From Thalassocella blandensis (lineage in GTDB: Bacteria > Pseudomonadota > Gammaproteobacteria > Pseudomonadales > Cellvibrionaceae), in NCBI GenBank assembly GCA_902141825.1, contig CABFPG010000006.1:248001-312000 (forward strand): 64,000 nt of DNA, in the 5' to 3' direction. The notes beneath the pieces were generated by a model. That model saw nothing but the letters and a program-made list of their open reading frames with translations, was not told the DNA's origin and made no database searches. Both the position numbers and the translations under genes were made by a program. Shown piece after piece: positions 26,231 to 34,657 of the stretch; within the stretch, counting starts at the first letter, position 1, and each line of letters begins with the position of its first letter.

Positions 26231-26492
26231 AGTAGTCGTCGCCTCTTTTTAGCAAAAAGCCAAGCAGTTTTGCGCCCACCACCATCAGCGCACAAGTACC
26301 AAAGCCGTACCAGGCAAAAAAGCCAAAGCTGGCATCGATACTGATATCCTGTTCGGGAAAGTGTGCATGATGATGAACAAAAAATTCAGGAAGTACCGCG
26401 AGCACCAGCAACACGATCTGCAGGCTCCATAGCTTTTTCCTGTTTTCCGGTCGATACAGCCAATGTAATTTTTTATCGTCGGACTCGCTCAT
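26220..26492 (-). CDS. Small two-helix membrane protein of the Mrp-like operon
   Basis: 90 residues; no named family that I can give with certainty. An N-terminal charged stretch ('DDKKLHWLYRPENRKKLW') is followed by one hydrophobic helix, a His-rich loop 'FFVHHHAHFPEQD' and a second helix, ending 'LLKRGDDYYDR'. It sits between the second and third MrpD-like genes (10-bp gap before, 11-bp overlap after), so it is made with the complex and is likely an accessory subunit. The His-rich loop could face the periplasm and bind metal or protons (inference). Confidence 0.8.
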   Translation of the reverse strand: MSESDDKKLHWLYRPENRKKLWSLQIVLLVLAVLPEFFVHHHAHFPEQDISIDASFGFFAWYGFGTCALMVVGAKLLGFLLKRGDDYYDR

Positions 26493-26502
26493 ACCGCCAC
26501 CG

Positions 26503-27987
26503 CTATTGCACTGCTATGCTCTGCGCGAGAGCAAAGGGAATATTTGGGAAACAAAACAGGAGGATTGTCATGCATGCTGTAATTGACAACGCCACCACGA
26601 TGGCTTTATTCGCTTCACCATGCGGCTTGCTGCCGTCTGCTTCAGTTTTGAAAAAAGCACGATAGATAATGGGAACGAAATAAGCCGCATTGAGTAATGT
26701 CGACACCACAATCACCCCCATTGCAAAATATACCTGCTCATCATAGGCCCCCATGAGCAAATACCACTTGGAAATAAATCCAACAGCTGGAGGTAAGCCG
26801 ATCATCGATAAAGCCCCGATCGTAAATGCCGCCATGGTCCACGGCATACGATGCCCGATACCATCTAACTGACTGATCTCTGTTTTCTTAGACGCGGTAT
26901 AAATAGAACCCGCTGCGAAAAACAGCGTAATTTTTCCAAAGGCGTGCGCAGCAATGTGCAAGGCAGATCCAACCACCGAAATAGGGCTTAGTATTAATGC
27001 ACCAAGCACAACGTAAGATAATTGGCTGATCGTGGAATAAGCGAGACGTTTTTTTAAGTTGTCATGCCCCAAAGCAATTATCGAGGCCATCACAATAGTG
27101 AAACCCACCAAATACATTAGAAAATGTAAATAACTGGCATCGCTCAAAGTATCGATACCAAAAACATACACGACAATTTTCAGCACACTGAAAACACCCG
27201 CTTTTACCACAGCGACCGCATGCAATAACGCACTGACAGGCGTTGGCGCCACCATGGCGGCCGGCAGCCAGCGATGAATAGGCATCACTGCCGCTTTACC
27301 AACCCCCAGCACAAACAGTGCAGCCAAAATACTCAAATGTAACGGTGACAGCTTGTCTTGCAAAATACCGCCTGCAACAAAATCGGTAGTACCCGTCACC
27401 GCCCACACCCAGATAATGGCCGGCAAAAACAAACCAATGGAAGAGCCGATCAGCACCCCTAAATAAATGCGGCCGGACTTCATTGCATGTTCAGATCCCT
27501 TGTGCGTCACCAGAGGAAAAGTCGACAATGTCATCACTTCGTAAAAAATAAAAAGCGTTAACAAATTACTCGCAAACGCGATACCTAGCGCAGCAGAAAT
27601 CGCAATGGGAAACAACATAAAAAACCGCGTTTGGTTTTTTTCGTTGTTTCCACGCATATACCCTATTCCATAGATACTGGTCACCAGCCATAGAGCACTG
27701 GCAATGAGAGCGAACAACATCCCCAGTGCTTCCAGTTTAAAACCAAGGTGTAAACCAGGAACTATTTCAGCCCAGTTCACCGCGATAGATTTTACAGCCG
27801 TGCCTTCTTCCACCTGAAGAGACGCGTCAAACGCGCGATAGATAAAGATCACTACGATAAATAAAAACGTGGCACTGACTAAGGTGATTTTATCGCGAAG
27901 ACCAGGGTTTTTCCCGGTTATCAAAATAAGTGCCGATGCGAGTAACGGGAAAAGGATGGCTATTTGCAGCAATATATTTGCGCTCAT
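26503..27987 (-). CDS. MrpD-like antiporter subunit (second copy)
   Basis: 494 residues with about 14 membrane helices. Core motifs: 'FIFYEVMTLSTFPLVTHKGS' with the conserved Glu of transmembrane helix 5, 'VGKAAVMPIHRWLPAAMVAP' with the Lys of helix 7, the discontinuous helix 'PTPVSALLHAVAVVKAGVFS', and 'KKRLAYSTISQLSYVVLGAL'. These mark the complex I NuoM/NuoN and MrpD family that moves H+ (or Na+/H+). The start overlaps the previous gene by 4 bp (ATGA) and the small-protein gene follows after 10 bp. Confidence 0.92.
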   Translation of the reverse strand: MSANILLQIAILFPLLASALILITGKNPGLRDKITLVSATFLFIVVIFIYRAFDASLQVEEGTAVKSIAVNWAEIVPGLHLGFKLEALGMLFALIASALWLVTSIYGIGYMRGNNEKNQTRFFMLFPIAISAALGIAFASNLLTLFIFYEVMTLSTFPLVTHKGSEHAMKSGRIYLGVLIGSSIGLFLPAIIWVWAVTGTTDFVAGGILQDKLSPLHLSILAALFVLGVGKAAVMPIHRWLPAAMVAPTPVSALLHAVAVVKAGVFSVLKIVVYVFGIDTLSDASYLHFLMYLVGFTIVMASIIALGHDNLKKRLAYSTISQLSYVVLGALILSPISVVGSALHIAAHAFGKITLFFAAGSIYTASKKTEISQLDGIGHRMPWTMAAFTIGALSMIGLPPAVGFISKWYLLMGAYDEQVYFAMGVIVVSTLLNAAYFVPIIYRAFFKTEADGSKPHGEANKAIVVALSITACMTILLFCFPNIPFALAQSIAVQ

Positions 27988-29459
27988 GGCGTCGCTCCAA
28001 ATAATCCCAGAGTGGCAATGGATGTTGCATGCACCGTAAATTGTGGCTGAACACCAAAATAAATATTGGCAAACACTAAGATCCAGGTAGGAAGTAAAAT
28101 ACTCAAGGGCGCTTCACCTGCCTCCCTTTTGCTATCGGCTTCCTGGAAATAGGCACACTCCACCAGACGCCAGACATAGACCACAGCCAGCAAAGACCCA
28201 ATGACAATAAAGGGTACTATCATCCACCAGCCTTTTTCGATAAATGCCAGAACCAAATACCACTTACTAATAAAGCCTACAGTTAACGGCACACCAATCA
28301 GGCTCAAACCACCTGCGACTATTGCTGCCATGGTCCACGGCATTTGTTTGCCCAGGCCTTTGAATTCATTCATGGTGGCCGCGCCCAGGCGATAACATAA
28401 ACCGGCAATAGCAAGAAAAATCGCCCCCTTCATCAAGGCGTGATTAAATACGTGCAATAGCGCCGCCTGCACCCCGGCAGCGGTTCCCAGGCTCAATCCC
28501 ATAATAATGTAGCCAATTTGCGCCACACTGGAAAAAGCAAATAACCGCTTAATGTTATGTTGAGACATCGCCACTATAGATGCCGCAAATACCCCGATAA
28601 TCCCCAACGCGAGCCATATTTGCGGCAGCGGGAATTGTGACAGTGAAAAATCAAACCCAAACACATTAAAAATAAAACGGATCAATACATATACCGCCAC
28701 TTTTGTGGCCGTTGCGGCAAGAAAAGCGGTAACAATGGAAGGAGCATATGCATAAGCATTGGGCAACCATAAATGCAACGGGAACAAAGCGAGTTTTAAG
28801 CAGACGCCCACAATAAAAAAAGCAAAGCCGGTATACAGTGTGTGTGCCTGTTCTACATCGGGCAGTCGTTGAGCCAGGTCCCGCATATTTAGCGTACCGG
28901 TGATCATATATAACAAGCCGATACCAATTAATATGAAAGTGGCGCCGATGGTGCCCATAATAAGATATTGATAGGACGCCCACAGTGCGCGCCGATCACG
29001 GCCTAAGGCAATGAGCGTGTACGTGGATAAGGATGATATTTCCAGAAATACAAACACATTGAATGCATCACCGGTACACAGAATACCTAGAAGTCCTGCC
29101 AGACAAAGAAGAAACGCCACATAGAAATATAACTGTCGTGACTCCGGTACTTCCTTGGCAATACTTTGTTTGGCTGCGCATAACACCACGGTACTTAAAC
29201 TAGTCACCAACAGCAAAACGAAGGCATTGAGCGAGTCAATACGATATTCAATGCCTACCGGCGCAGACCAACCTCCGAGCGAATATATAATGTCACCGCT
29301 GGTATGCACCGTATGCAACAGTTGAAAACTGATAACCGCGCAGAGTGCACTGACACCGCAGGTAAACATCCACAGTAATTGGGTGCGACCGAGCAGTAAA
29401 CAGGTCGGCGCCGCCAGTAAAGGAAGAATAACTTGTAGTATGGGTAGATGAGCACTCAC
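27984..29459 (-). CDS. mrpD: MrpD-like antiporter subunit (first copy)
   Basis: 491 residues, about 14 membrane helices. It has the same family core: 'NVFVFLEISSLSTYTLIALG' (Glu of helix 5), 'LKLALFPLHLWLPNAYAYAP' (Lys of helix 7), 'PSIVTAFLAATATKVAVYVL' (broken helix) and 'IKRLFAFSSVAQIGYIIMGL'. As it follows mrpC directly (ATGA overlap) it takes the normal mrpD position of the seven-gene Mrp operon. Mrp systems exchange cytoplasmic Na+ (or Li+/K+) for external H+ and matter for salt and pH tolerance in marine bacteria. Confidence 0.92.
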   Translation of the reverse strand: MSAHLPILQVILPLLAAPTCLLLGRTQLLWMFTCGVSALCAVISFQLLHTVHTSGDIIYSLGGWSAPVGIEYRIDSLNAFVLLLVTSLSTVVLCAAKQSIAKEVPESRQLYFYVAFLLCLAGLLGILCTGDAFNVFVFLEISSLSTYTLIALGRDRRALWASYQYLIMGTIGATFILIGIGLLYMITGTLNMRDLAQRLPDVEQAHTLYTGFAFFIVGVCLKLALFPLHLWLPNAYAYAPSIVTAFLAATATKVAVYVLIRFIFNVFGFDFSLSQFPLPQIWLALGIIGVFAASIVAMSQHNIKRLFAFSSVAQIGYIIMGLSLGTAAGVQAALLHVFNHALMKGAIFLAIAGLCYRLGAATMNEFKGLGKQMPWTMAAIVAGGLSLIGVPLTVGFISKWYLVLAFIEKGWWMIVPFIVIGSLLAVVYVWRLVECAYFQEADSKREAGEAPLSILLPTWILVFANIYFGVQPQFTVHATSIATLGLFGATP

Positions 29460-29833
29460 TTGTTTGCGTTTTCCTTATCCAGTTTATCGCAGTCCTGCAT
29501 CTCAATATCCCCCTCTTCAATAGAACCGTAGGCCTCGTTTATTCTTACCACCAAAGCCAGACCCAATGCGGTTGTTGCAATGCCCACAACGATCGCTGTC
29601 AGAATTAAGACATGCGGTAAAGGATTTGAGTAGACACTGTATGCTTCATCAAGAATGGGCGCTGTTCCACCGGCGACTTTCCCCATACTGATATACAGAA
29701 TAAACACAGAGGTTTGGAAAATACTAAGCCCCATCAGTTTTTTCACCAGATTGCCGTGAGAGATCACAATAAAAAAGCCAATCATCATCAAGACAATGAC
29801 AATCCAGTAATTAAAGTGGCTAGAAAGAATCAT
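29456..29833 (-). CDS. mrpC: MrpC/MnhC-like antiporter subunit
   Basis: 125 residues with three membrane helices, the NuoK-like subunit of Mrp complexes. 'GNLVKKLMGLSIFQTSVFIL' matches the first conserved loop and helix, and 'PLPHVLILTAIVVGIATTAL' is the signature second half with the conserved 'LTAIVVG'. The acidic tail ('IEEGDIEMQDCDKLDKEN') is longer than in most relatives. ATGA overlaps at both ends point to tight translational coupling with mrpB and mrpD. Confidence 0.92.
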   Translation of the reverse strand: MILSSHFNYWIVIVLMMIGFFIVISHGNLVKKLMGLSIFQTSVFILYISMGKVAGGTAPILDEAYSVYSNPLPHVLILTAIVVGIATTALGLALVVRINEAYGSIEEGDIEMQDCDKLDKENANK

Positions 29834-30822
29834 TCATTTTCCTCCGCCTTTTTATCGACCCGTCCAGCGAAGCTGAAAAACACCAGAATCATAACGGCGG
29901 TAACGGTAATCCCCACCCCGAGTTCAACCAGTAAAATGCCATAATGCTGTCCACTTACCGCATCGGCTGCGAGTGCGGAATAATCCAAAAAGTTTTTGCC
30001 GTTTAAAAAAGAAATCAGACCAACACTGCCATAGAGCATAACGCCAACCGCGGCCAGTAAACGCACCCAGGACAGTTTAATTACCTCTTCGGCTGCCTGC
30101 CGTCCAAACAACATGGTGTATAAAATAATAGCGGCTGCAAAAATAACACCGGCCTGGAAACCGCCGCCGGGGCCGAAGTCACCATGGAATTGTACGTACA
30201 GGGCGAACAGTAAAATAGGCGGAATAAGCACCTTGCCCACCACACGCAAAATACGATGCTGGTACATTGGTGCGGATACGCTGATCGTTGTTTTTTCTTT
30301 TCTGCCGGAGAAGCCCAGCAAACTCAACACACCGATACCAGCGGCAAAAATCACAACAGTTTCACCAAAAGTATCAAACCCACGATAACTTGCCAGAACA
30401 GAAGTCACGACATTGGGCACATGAATTTCTTCATACGATTTTTCGAGATAATGCGGCCCGACGTGAGTTTGTACGGGTGTTTGCGGATCGCCAAAGCGAG
30501 GCATATCTGCTGTGCCGAAGATTAACAATGCACCGGTGACAAGCACTACGACCAATGCTGTACGCGTTTTATGGCGAGTTGGATCTTCGTACTGCCCGGT
30601 TAAGGTCAGCGTGGACAACATAAGAATGGTTGAGATACCCGCGCCGACTGAAGCTTCAGTAAAAGCAACATCAACAGCGTCCATCAACACAAAAAACACA
30701 GCGGACAACAGGCTGTATATGCCTGTCAGCATCACCGAGGCAAACAGATCCTTAACGCGTGCTATGGCGATCGCCGTCGCCACCAAAAACGCCAGAATGA
30801 CTATGTCGACTATAAATTCGAT
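29830..30822 (-). CDS. mrpB: MrpB-like subunit fused to a DUF4040/MbhD domain; non-standard start
   Basis: About 330 residues in two parts: an N-terminal MbhD/DUF4040 domain ('VMLTGIYSLLSAVFFVLMDA', 'AFTEASVGAGISTILMLSTL'), in Mrp terms the C-terminal piece of MrpA, and a C-terminal MnhB domain ('LYVQFHGDFGPGGGFQAGVI'). The start is odd. The first standard start codon is TTG at 30786, but it falls inside the first membrane helix; the reading frame continues upstream as 'RIEFIVDIVILAFLVATAIA' with no ATG, GTG or TTG before the stop. A Shine-Dalgarno AAGGGG (30830-30835) lies 7 bp before an ATC codon at 30822, so I place the start there. A CTG at 30795 is another option. Confidence 0.8.
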   Translation of the reverse strand: MEFIVDIVILAFLVATAIAIARVKDLFASVMLTGIYSLLSAVFFVLMDAVDVAFTEASVGAGISTILMLSTLTLTGQYEDPTRHKTRTALVVVLVTGALLIFGTADMPRFGDPQTPVQTHVGPHYLEKSYEEIHVPNVVTSVLASYRGFDTFGETVVIFAAGIGVLSLLGFSGRKEKTTISVSAPMYQHRILRVVGKVLIPPILLFALYVQFHGDFGPGGGFQAGVIFAAAIILYTMLFGRQAAEEVIKLSWVRLLAAVGVMLYGSVGLISFLNGKNFLDYSALAADAVSGQHYGILLVELGVGITVTAVMILVFFSFAGRVDKKAEENE

Positions 30823-30853
30823 GCGCCTGCCCCTTAATACTTACAATGACTGA

Positions 30854-31165
30854 CTAAGTTTGTTTTTGCCACGGTTTTTGTCCCGCATGTAGTGCCGCTT
30901 TGGCCAACGCATGACTGGCCGTCGGACTGGTAAAAAAGATAAACACCAAAATAAACCCAAGCTTCGCTACCACCAGCCAATCGCCGGGCGTTTGAAAAGC
31001 CAGCCCCACAATAATTAAACCGCTGCCTAAGGAATCCGTAATACTCGCCGCGTGCATGCGGGTGAAAAAATCAGGAAAACGAAATAAACCCAAGCCGCCT
31101 GTAATACAGAGAAAACAACCGCTTGCCAGCAAAAACCAACTGATTGCATCGAGCATAAAATTCAC
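30854..31165 (-). CDS. mrpG: MrpG/MnhG-like antiporter subunit
   Basis: 103 residues, three membrane helices. The family marks are clear: 'GLGLFRFPDFFTRMHAASIT' contains the conserved RFPD.ftRmHA string, followed by 'DSLGSGLIIVGL' and the helix 'KLGFILVFIFFTSPTASHAL' with the invariant tSPtasHal near the end. MrpG is a small integral subunit needed for assembly and ion exchange. Its start overlaps the mrpF stop by 4 bp. Confidence 0.93.
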   Translation of the reverse strand: MNFMLDAISWFLLASGCFLCITGGLGLFRFPDFFTRMHAASITDSLGSGLIIVGLAFQTPGDWLVVAKLGFILVFIFFTSPTASHALAKAALHAGQKPWQKQT

Positions 31166-31455
31166 GAATCGCTCTCCCCGTTTTGCTCACTGGAATTCAC
31201 CACCGGAGGATGGGTATATTCAAAGAAACGCAAAATGCCAATAATGCTGATGAAATTAATAAGCGCGTATACGATGGCAATATCCAGAAATTCTGGTCGC
31301 CCCATCATAAATCCCAATACAGCAATAAGCAGAACCGTTTTGGTTCCAAACATATTCACTGAAAGAATTCGATCGTAAATACTTGGGCCAAGAAAGGCAC
31401 GACTCAATGCGAACAGCATGGATATCAATAATGCGGCGGCAGCGGCAATAAACAT
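31162..31455 (-). CDS. mrpF: MrpF/MnhF-like antiporter subunit
   Basis: 97 residues from ATG 31455, which overlaps the mrpE stop as TGATG; a longer frame to 31524 lies wholly within mrpE and is not favoured. Three membrane helices. 'RAFLGPSIYDRILSVNMFGT' is the conserved r.l.GPs..DRil..n.iGT motif with the Asp thought to act in ion transport. 'PEFLDIAIVYALINFISIIG' is the other signature. The charged tail is longer than usual. Coupled to mrpE and mrpG. Confidence 0.93.
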   Translation of the reverse strand: MFIAAAAALLISMLFALSRAFLGPSIYDRILSVNMFGTKTVLLIAVLGFMMGRPEFLDIAIVYALINFISIIGILRFFEYTHPPVVNSSEQNGESDS

Positions 31456-31925
31456 CAGGATTCGAGCCTCTTCACTTGCTGGTCCATAACACCATTTTGC
31501 AGAAGACTCAGACTCTCTCGGCAAAGTACGTGCACTTCCACTTCATCTTCCGTGACATCCAGAGTTACTGTCCCTGGCGTTAGGGTTATAGAGTTGGCGT
31601 AAATTACACGGCCTAGATCGGAGGTTTGCGATGTTTTTATTCGCGCCACCGCGGGATCGATACTAGAGGGTGAAAACCAGATTTTTTTCACCACAGAAAT
31701 ATTGGATAAGATAATTTGCTTACTGAGCCACAACCAGTAAAGCGGAATACGGTATGAAATTCGTACAGGCTGAGATTCCGCATCAACAACCTTCATTTTT
31801 ATTGTCACGAAGACAACAAACGCAATCGACAAAGCCCCCAGCGACAGGATTAACCCTGAATAATGACCGGAGTTAGCCAACCACAGAAAAGCCAGACCAG
31901 CTGTTAAAAATAAAATATGACGCAT
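31455..31925 (-). CDS. mrpE: MrpE/MnhE-like antiporter subunit, first gene of the operon
   Basis: 156 residues: two or three N-terminal membrane helices, then a cytoplasmic domain with 'LYWLWLSKQIILSNISVVKK', 'SDLGRVIYANSITLTPGTVT' and 'LDVTEDEVEVHVLCRES', all signature strings of MrpE. It heads an operon of nine genes (E-F-G-B-C-D-D-small-D) running to 24545 on the - strand, nearly all with start-stop overlaps. The order E-F-G-B-C-D differs from the classic A-B-C-D-E-F-G and there is no full-length mrpA. Confidence 0.93.
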   Translation of the reverse strand: MRHILFLTAGLAFLWLANSGHYSGLILSLGALSIAFVVFVTIKMKVVDAESQPVRISYRIPLYWLWLSKQIILSNISVVKKIWFSPSSIDPAVARIKTSQTSDLGRVIYANSITLTPGTVTLDVTEDEVEVHVLCRESLSLLQNGVMDQQVKRLES

Positions 31926-32548
31926 ATTTTAGATAACCAAAGGGTTGTCTTTAGCTTTTAAAAACCTGATTGGAGTATAGCAGCGGGATGACTAAAGGAC
32001 ATAAAAATGGATAGACAGGATCACTCATGCGTCAAGCAATGCCTTGATACATACTCGTTTGACGATTTATTAAGCTCGAGTAAGACTCAGGTCCCCAAAT
32101 TTATCTCATTCAATGTTCCTGTTCGCTAATGTTCAATCAGTTAAAGCTGCACAACCACGTTTTATTATTAATATCTAATTCTGTACCAATTTTTGTGCTT
32201 ATCAGGTCTGTGCCGCAGACCCAAAACTACGATAAGCCAGTGCTGACCTTAATCAATCGCGCGAGCTTTTACAATATTTTAGTTTTATTGTTCGAGGCAA
32301 AAGTACTCTCTTCCTTTCGTTGAATATGATGGAGTAAGCGCGTGTGCGCCCTCACTCGCAGCGTAAATCACACGCAGTTAATGCACACTAACTATACAAT
32401 TGAATACAAGATGCCAACAGCAATACAGCGAGTTCACATTACCAACATCAGCGCCGGCTGAGATGACTTTTGTCATGTCGAACAGCCAGATGGAAACTTT
32501 CGCTATTTAAACAGGAGCTCATTTAAACAGAAGACAGACATCACATGT
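31926..32548. other. 623-bp gene-poor region
   Basis: Upstream of the Mrp operon and downstream of the ABC permease gene. The only frame of size (32129-32323, + strand) has no ribosome-binding site and a nondescript product, so I do not call it. ATTTAAACAG occurs twice (32505-32514, 32521-32530). It should hold the Mrp promoter; I see no clear operator. Confidence 0.45.
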
Positions 32549-33781
32549 TTAAAGTTGAGCATGACGCGTGGAGGAAATCGCGGGGATACAGCTGACGAAA
32601 AGAACGATGACAAGCACAAGCGCTAAACTCATCAACATCTCACGATTAAAGATATTCAACGAAAGGAAAAAGCCAAAGTGACTCGCCAACAGGTCCTGTG
32701 AAAACAAGATGCCTGTCCACAGTAACAGTATGGCAACACACATACCCAGCAAGGTAATCAAAATGGCTTCAGCTTGAATTAAACACATAATAAACCAGGG
32801 GCTAGCACCAATAACACGCAACACAAAAAACTCTTTGCGTCGCTCCCTTATTGCGGTCAGCATCATGGTACTCATCCCTATTAACGCCGCCAGAAGTACC
32901 AGGCTTGAAATGAACAAAAGAATTCCTTCAATCACCCCCATCATTCGCCACAGCTCGGCCAGTGACACACCCGGCAATATGGCCATCAATGCTTCGGGCT
33001 GAAACTGATTAACTTGGCGCTGAAAGGTGAAAGTGGCCATTTTAGATTTAAGCCCCACCATAAATGCTGTAATTGTTTTTGGTGTTAAGTTAACTTTGTC
33101 CAGATCATTACTTGAAAGCTTTTGCGATAAATTGACACCGCTTTGCCAGCCGCTATGGATCGCTTCGATTCCTTCTAGCGGAACATGTAATGTTTGATCA
33201 ACCGAAGTACCCGTGGGTTTCAATATCCCGACCACCGTAAAAGGATTATTTGCATGTTCGCTAAAACTGGTGGAGGCAACACCGTGAGATAAAGTAATTT
33301 TATCTCCCAGAGAATACTGTAGAGATCTCGCCACATCCGCGCCAAGTACGACATCAAAAGGACGGTTAAATTGTTCTCCGTTCGAAAACACCAGCTCCCG
33401 CTTATTTCCGTATTTAAAATGAGAAAAATATCGACTTGAGGTGCCTAATACGCGGAAGCCTTTATGTGAATCACCAAGGGAGATGGGAATCGTCCAGGCA
33501 ACTTCTTTGCGTGCAGATAACGCTTGATAGCTCTCCCATGAAATATTGTTCGTCGGCTGACCAATTCTAAAAATAGAATAAAGCAGCAAGTTTATTTGCC
33601 CTGTCCTTGCGCCGACGATTAAATCGACCCCCGACACAACACTGGTAAAACTGGCTTTTGCTTCATTTTTGACATGGCCAATGGCCAACATGATAAAAAT
33701 GCTGATACTGATAGAAAAAACGGTTAACCCCACATTCACTTTGCGTGAGAGCAAACTTCTACTTGCTAGCTTTAACAGCAT
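32549..33781 (-). CDS. ABC transporter permease, FtsX/MacB type (ZrgB-like)
   Basis: 410 residues. One N-terminal helix ('VGLTVFSISISIFIMLAIGH'), a large extracytoplasmic domain (about 45-265, MacB-core-like), then three C-terminal helices with the FtsX-like domain ('LRVIGASPWFIMCLIQAEAI'). This is the permease of LolCE/MacB-type transporters. In the zinc island with a ZrgA-like gene, Zur and a Zur-type box at 34616, it corresponds by context to the permease of the Vibrio cholerae ZrgABCDE zinc system. Such exporter-fold permeases act on the periplasmic side, so direct zinc import is not certain. The ATPase gene lies 21 bp upstream. Confidence 0.85.
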   Translation of the reverse strand: MLLKLASRSLLSRKVNVGLTVFSISISIFIMLAIGHVKNEAKASFTSVVSGVDLIVGARTGQINLLLYSIFRIGQPTNNISWESYQALSARKEVAWTIPISLGDSHKGFRVLGTSSRYFSHFKYGNKRELVFSNGEQFNRPFDVVLGADVARSLQYSLGDKITLSHGVASTSFSEHANNPFTVVGILKPTGTSVDQTLHVPLEGIEAIHSGWQSGVNLSQKLSSNDLDKVNLTPKTITAFMVGLKSKMATFTFQRQVNQFQPEALMAILPGVSLAELWRMMGVIEGILLFISSLVLLAALIGMSTMMLTAIRERRKEFFVLRVIGASPWFIMCLIQAEAILITLLGMCVAILLLWTGILFSQDLLASHFGFFLSLNIFNREMLMSLALVLVIVLFVSCIPAISSTRHAQL

Positions 33782-33802
33782 AGGTTTAGCCTTGAAAACA
33801 GA

Positions 33803-34525
33803 TTAGAAAGATGCATTTAATTTTTGAAAATCTACGGAATGATCGAAGTATTCCTTCAGGCTTCGATCATGACTTACAAAAATAAGCGTCGCGCGATTTT
33901 TTTCAACCAGGTCAAACAGCAAACGAATAAAATGGTCGCAAGCATCTGCATCCAAGGCCGATGTCGGTTCATCTGCGATAATGATTTCAGGTTCGTTAAT
34001 TAACGCTCGAGCAATTGCCACACGCTGCTGCTGACCAATACTCAGCTCGGCCGTACGTTGTGATTTTATTGCGGTATCCAAACGTAGCAGGCAAAGCAAT
34101 TCATCCAGTTTATTGACGAGGCTTTTGTGCTTACCTGAACCTTTTGAGAAATAATGTGCAGCGGCAATATTTTGTTCAACGCTCAACCATGGAATAAGAT
34201 TGAACTGCTGAAAAATCATGCCGATGTGTTGCGCTCGAAACTGGTCACGCCGAGCAGTGCGCAGATGGTTTATGGTTTTACCCAAGATCTTTACGGCACC
34301 TGCTTGTGGTACTAATAAGCCACTCAAAAGCTCTAATAAGGTTGACTTCCCCGAGCCTGATTTGCCTGCAACAAACACCTTTTGTGCGCGCGCCACTTGC
34401 CAGTGATTGACTTGAAGCAGTGGAGAGTCTGACGCTTTATCATAAGTAAAACGCACATTTTCAAGCTCGATAGCCAATGGTTCATCAGGCTTCTGATTTA
34501 GGCTTGTTTTTATAGCATTATTCAT
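33803..34525 (-). CDS. ABC transporter ATPase, LolD/MacB type (ZrgC-like)
   Basis: 240 residues, one complete ABC domain: Walker A 'VAGKSGSGKSTLLELLSG', Q-loop 'GMIFQQFNLIPWLSVEQNI', signature 'AELSIGQQQRVAIARAL' (LSIGQ in place of LSGGQ), Walker B 'EIIIADEPTSALD' and H-loop 'IFVSHDRSLK'. It is of the LolD/MacB group and pairs with the FtsX-type permease gene 21 bp downstream. It is transcribed divergently from the DUF3299 gene at 34658, and the Zur-type box at 34616-34630 lies between them, so both should rise under zinc shortage. Confidence 0.9.
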   Translation of the reverse strand: MNNAIKTSLNQKPDEPLAIELENVRFTYDKASDSPLLQVNHWQVARAQKVFVAGKSGSGKSTLLELLSGLLVPQAGAVKILGKTINHLRTARRDQFRAQHIGMIFQQFNLIPWLSVEQNIAAAHYFSKGSGKHKSLVNKLDELLCLLRLDTAIKSQRTAELSIGQQQRVAIARALINEPEIIIADEPTSALDADACDHFIRLLFDLVEKNRATLIFVSHDRSLKEYFDHSVDFQKLNASF

Positions 34526-34615
34526 TCTTTACCCGTGTTACAACATGAGTTAATGAGGGACGATTTACCCATTATGTTTGTCATATTAATTCAGCATTGC
34601 CAACGTAAAGATTAA

Positions 34616-34630
34616 CGATATATCATATCA
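34616..34630. promoter_or_regulatory. Zur-type box between the ABC operon and the DUF3299 gene
   Basis: CGATATATCATATCA matches the perfect palindrome TGATATATTATATCA (43261-43275) at 13 of 15 positions. The 13-mer GATATATCATATC is identical to that at 41517-41529. It sits 28 bp before the DUF3299 ATG, where it could block both divergent promoters. Confidence 0.7.
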
Positions 34631-34657
34631 ATTACAACATTACCAGGCTGCTGGATC

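Noticed and set aside
32129-32323. A 64-aa frame upstream of the Mrp operon.
   Set aside because: No ribosome-binding site; hydrophobic but without family likeness; likely chance.
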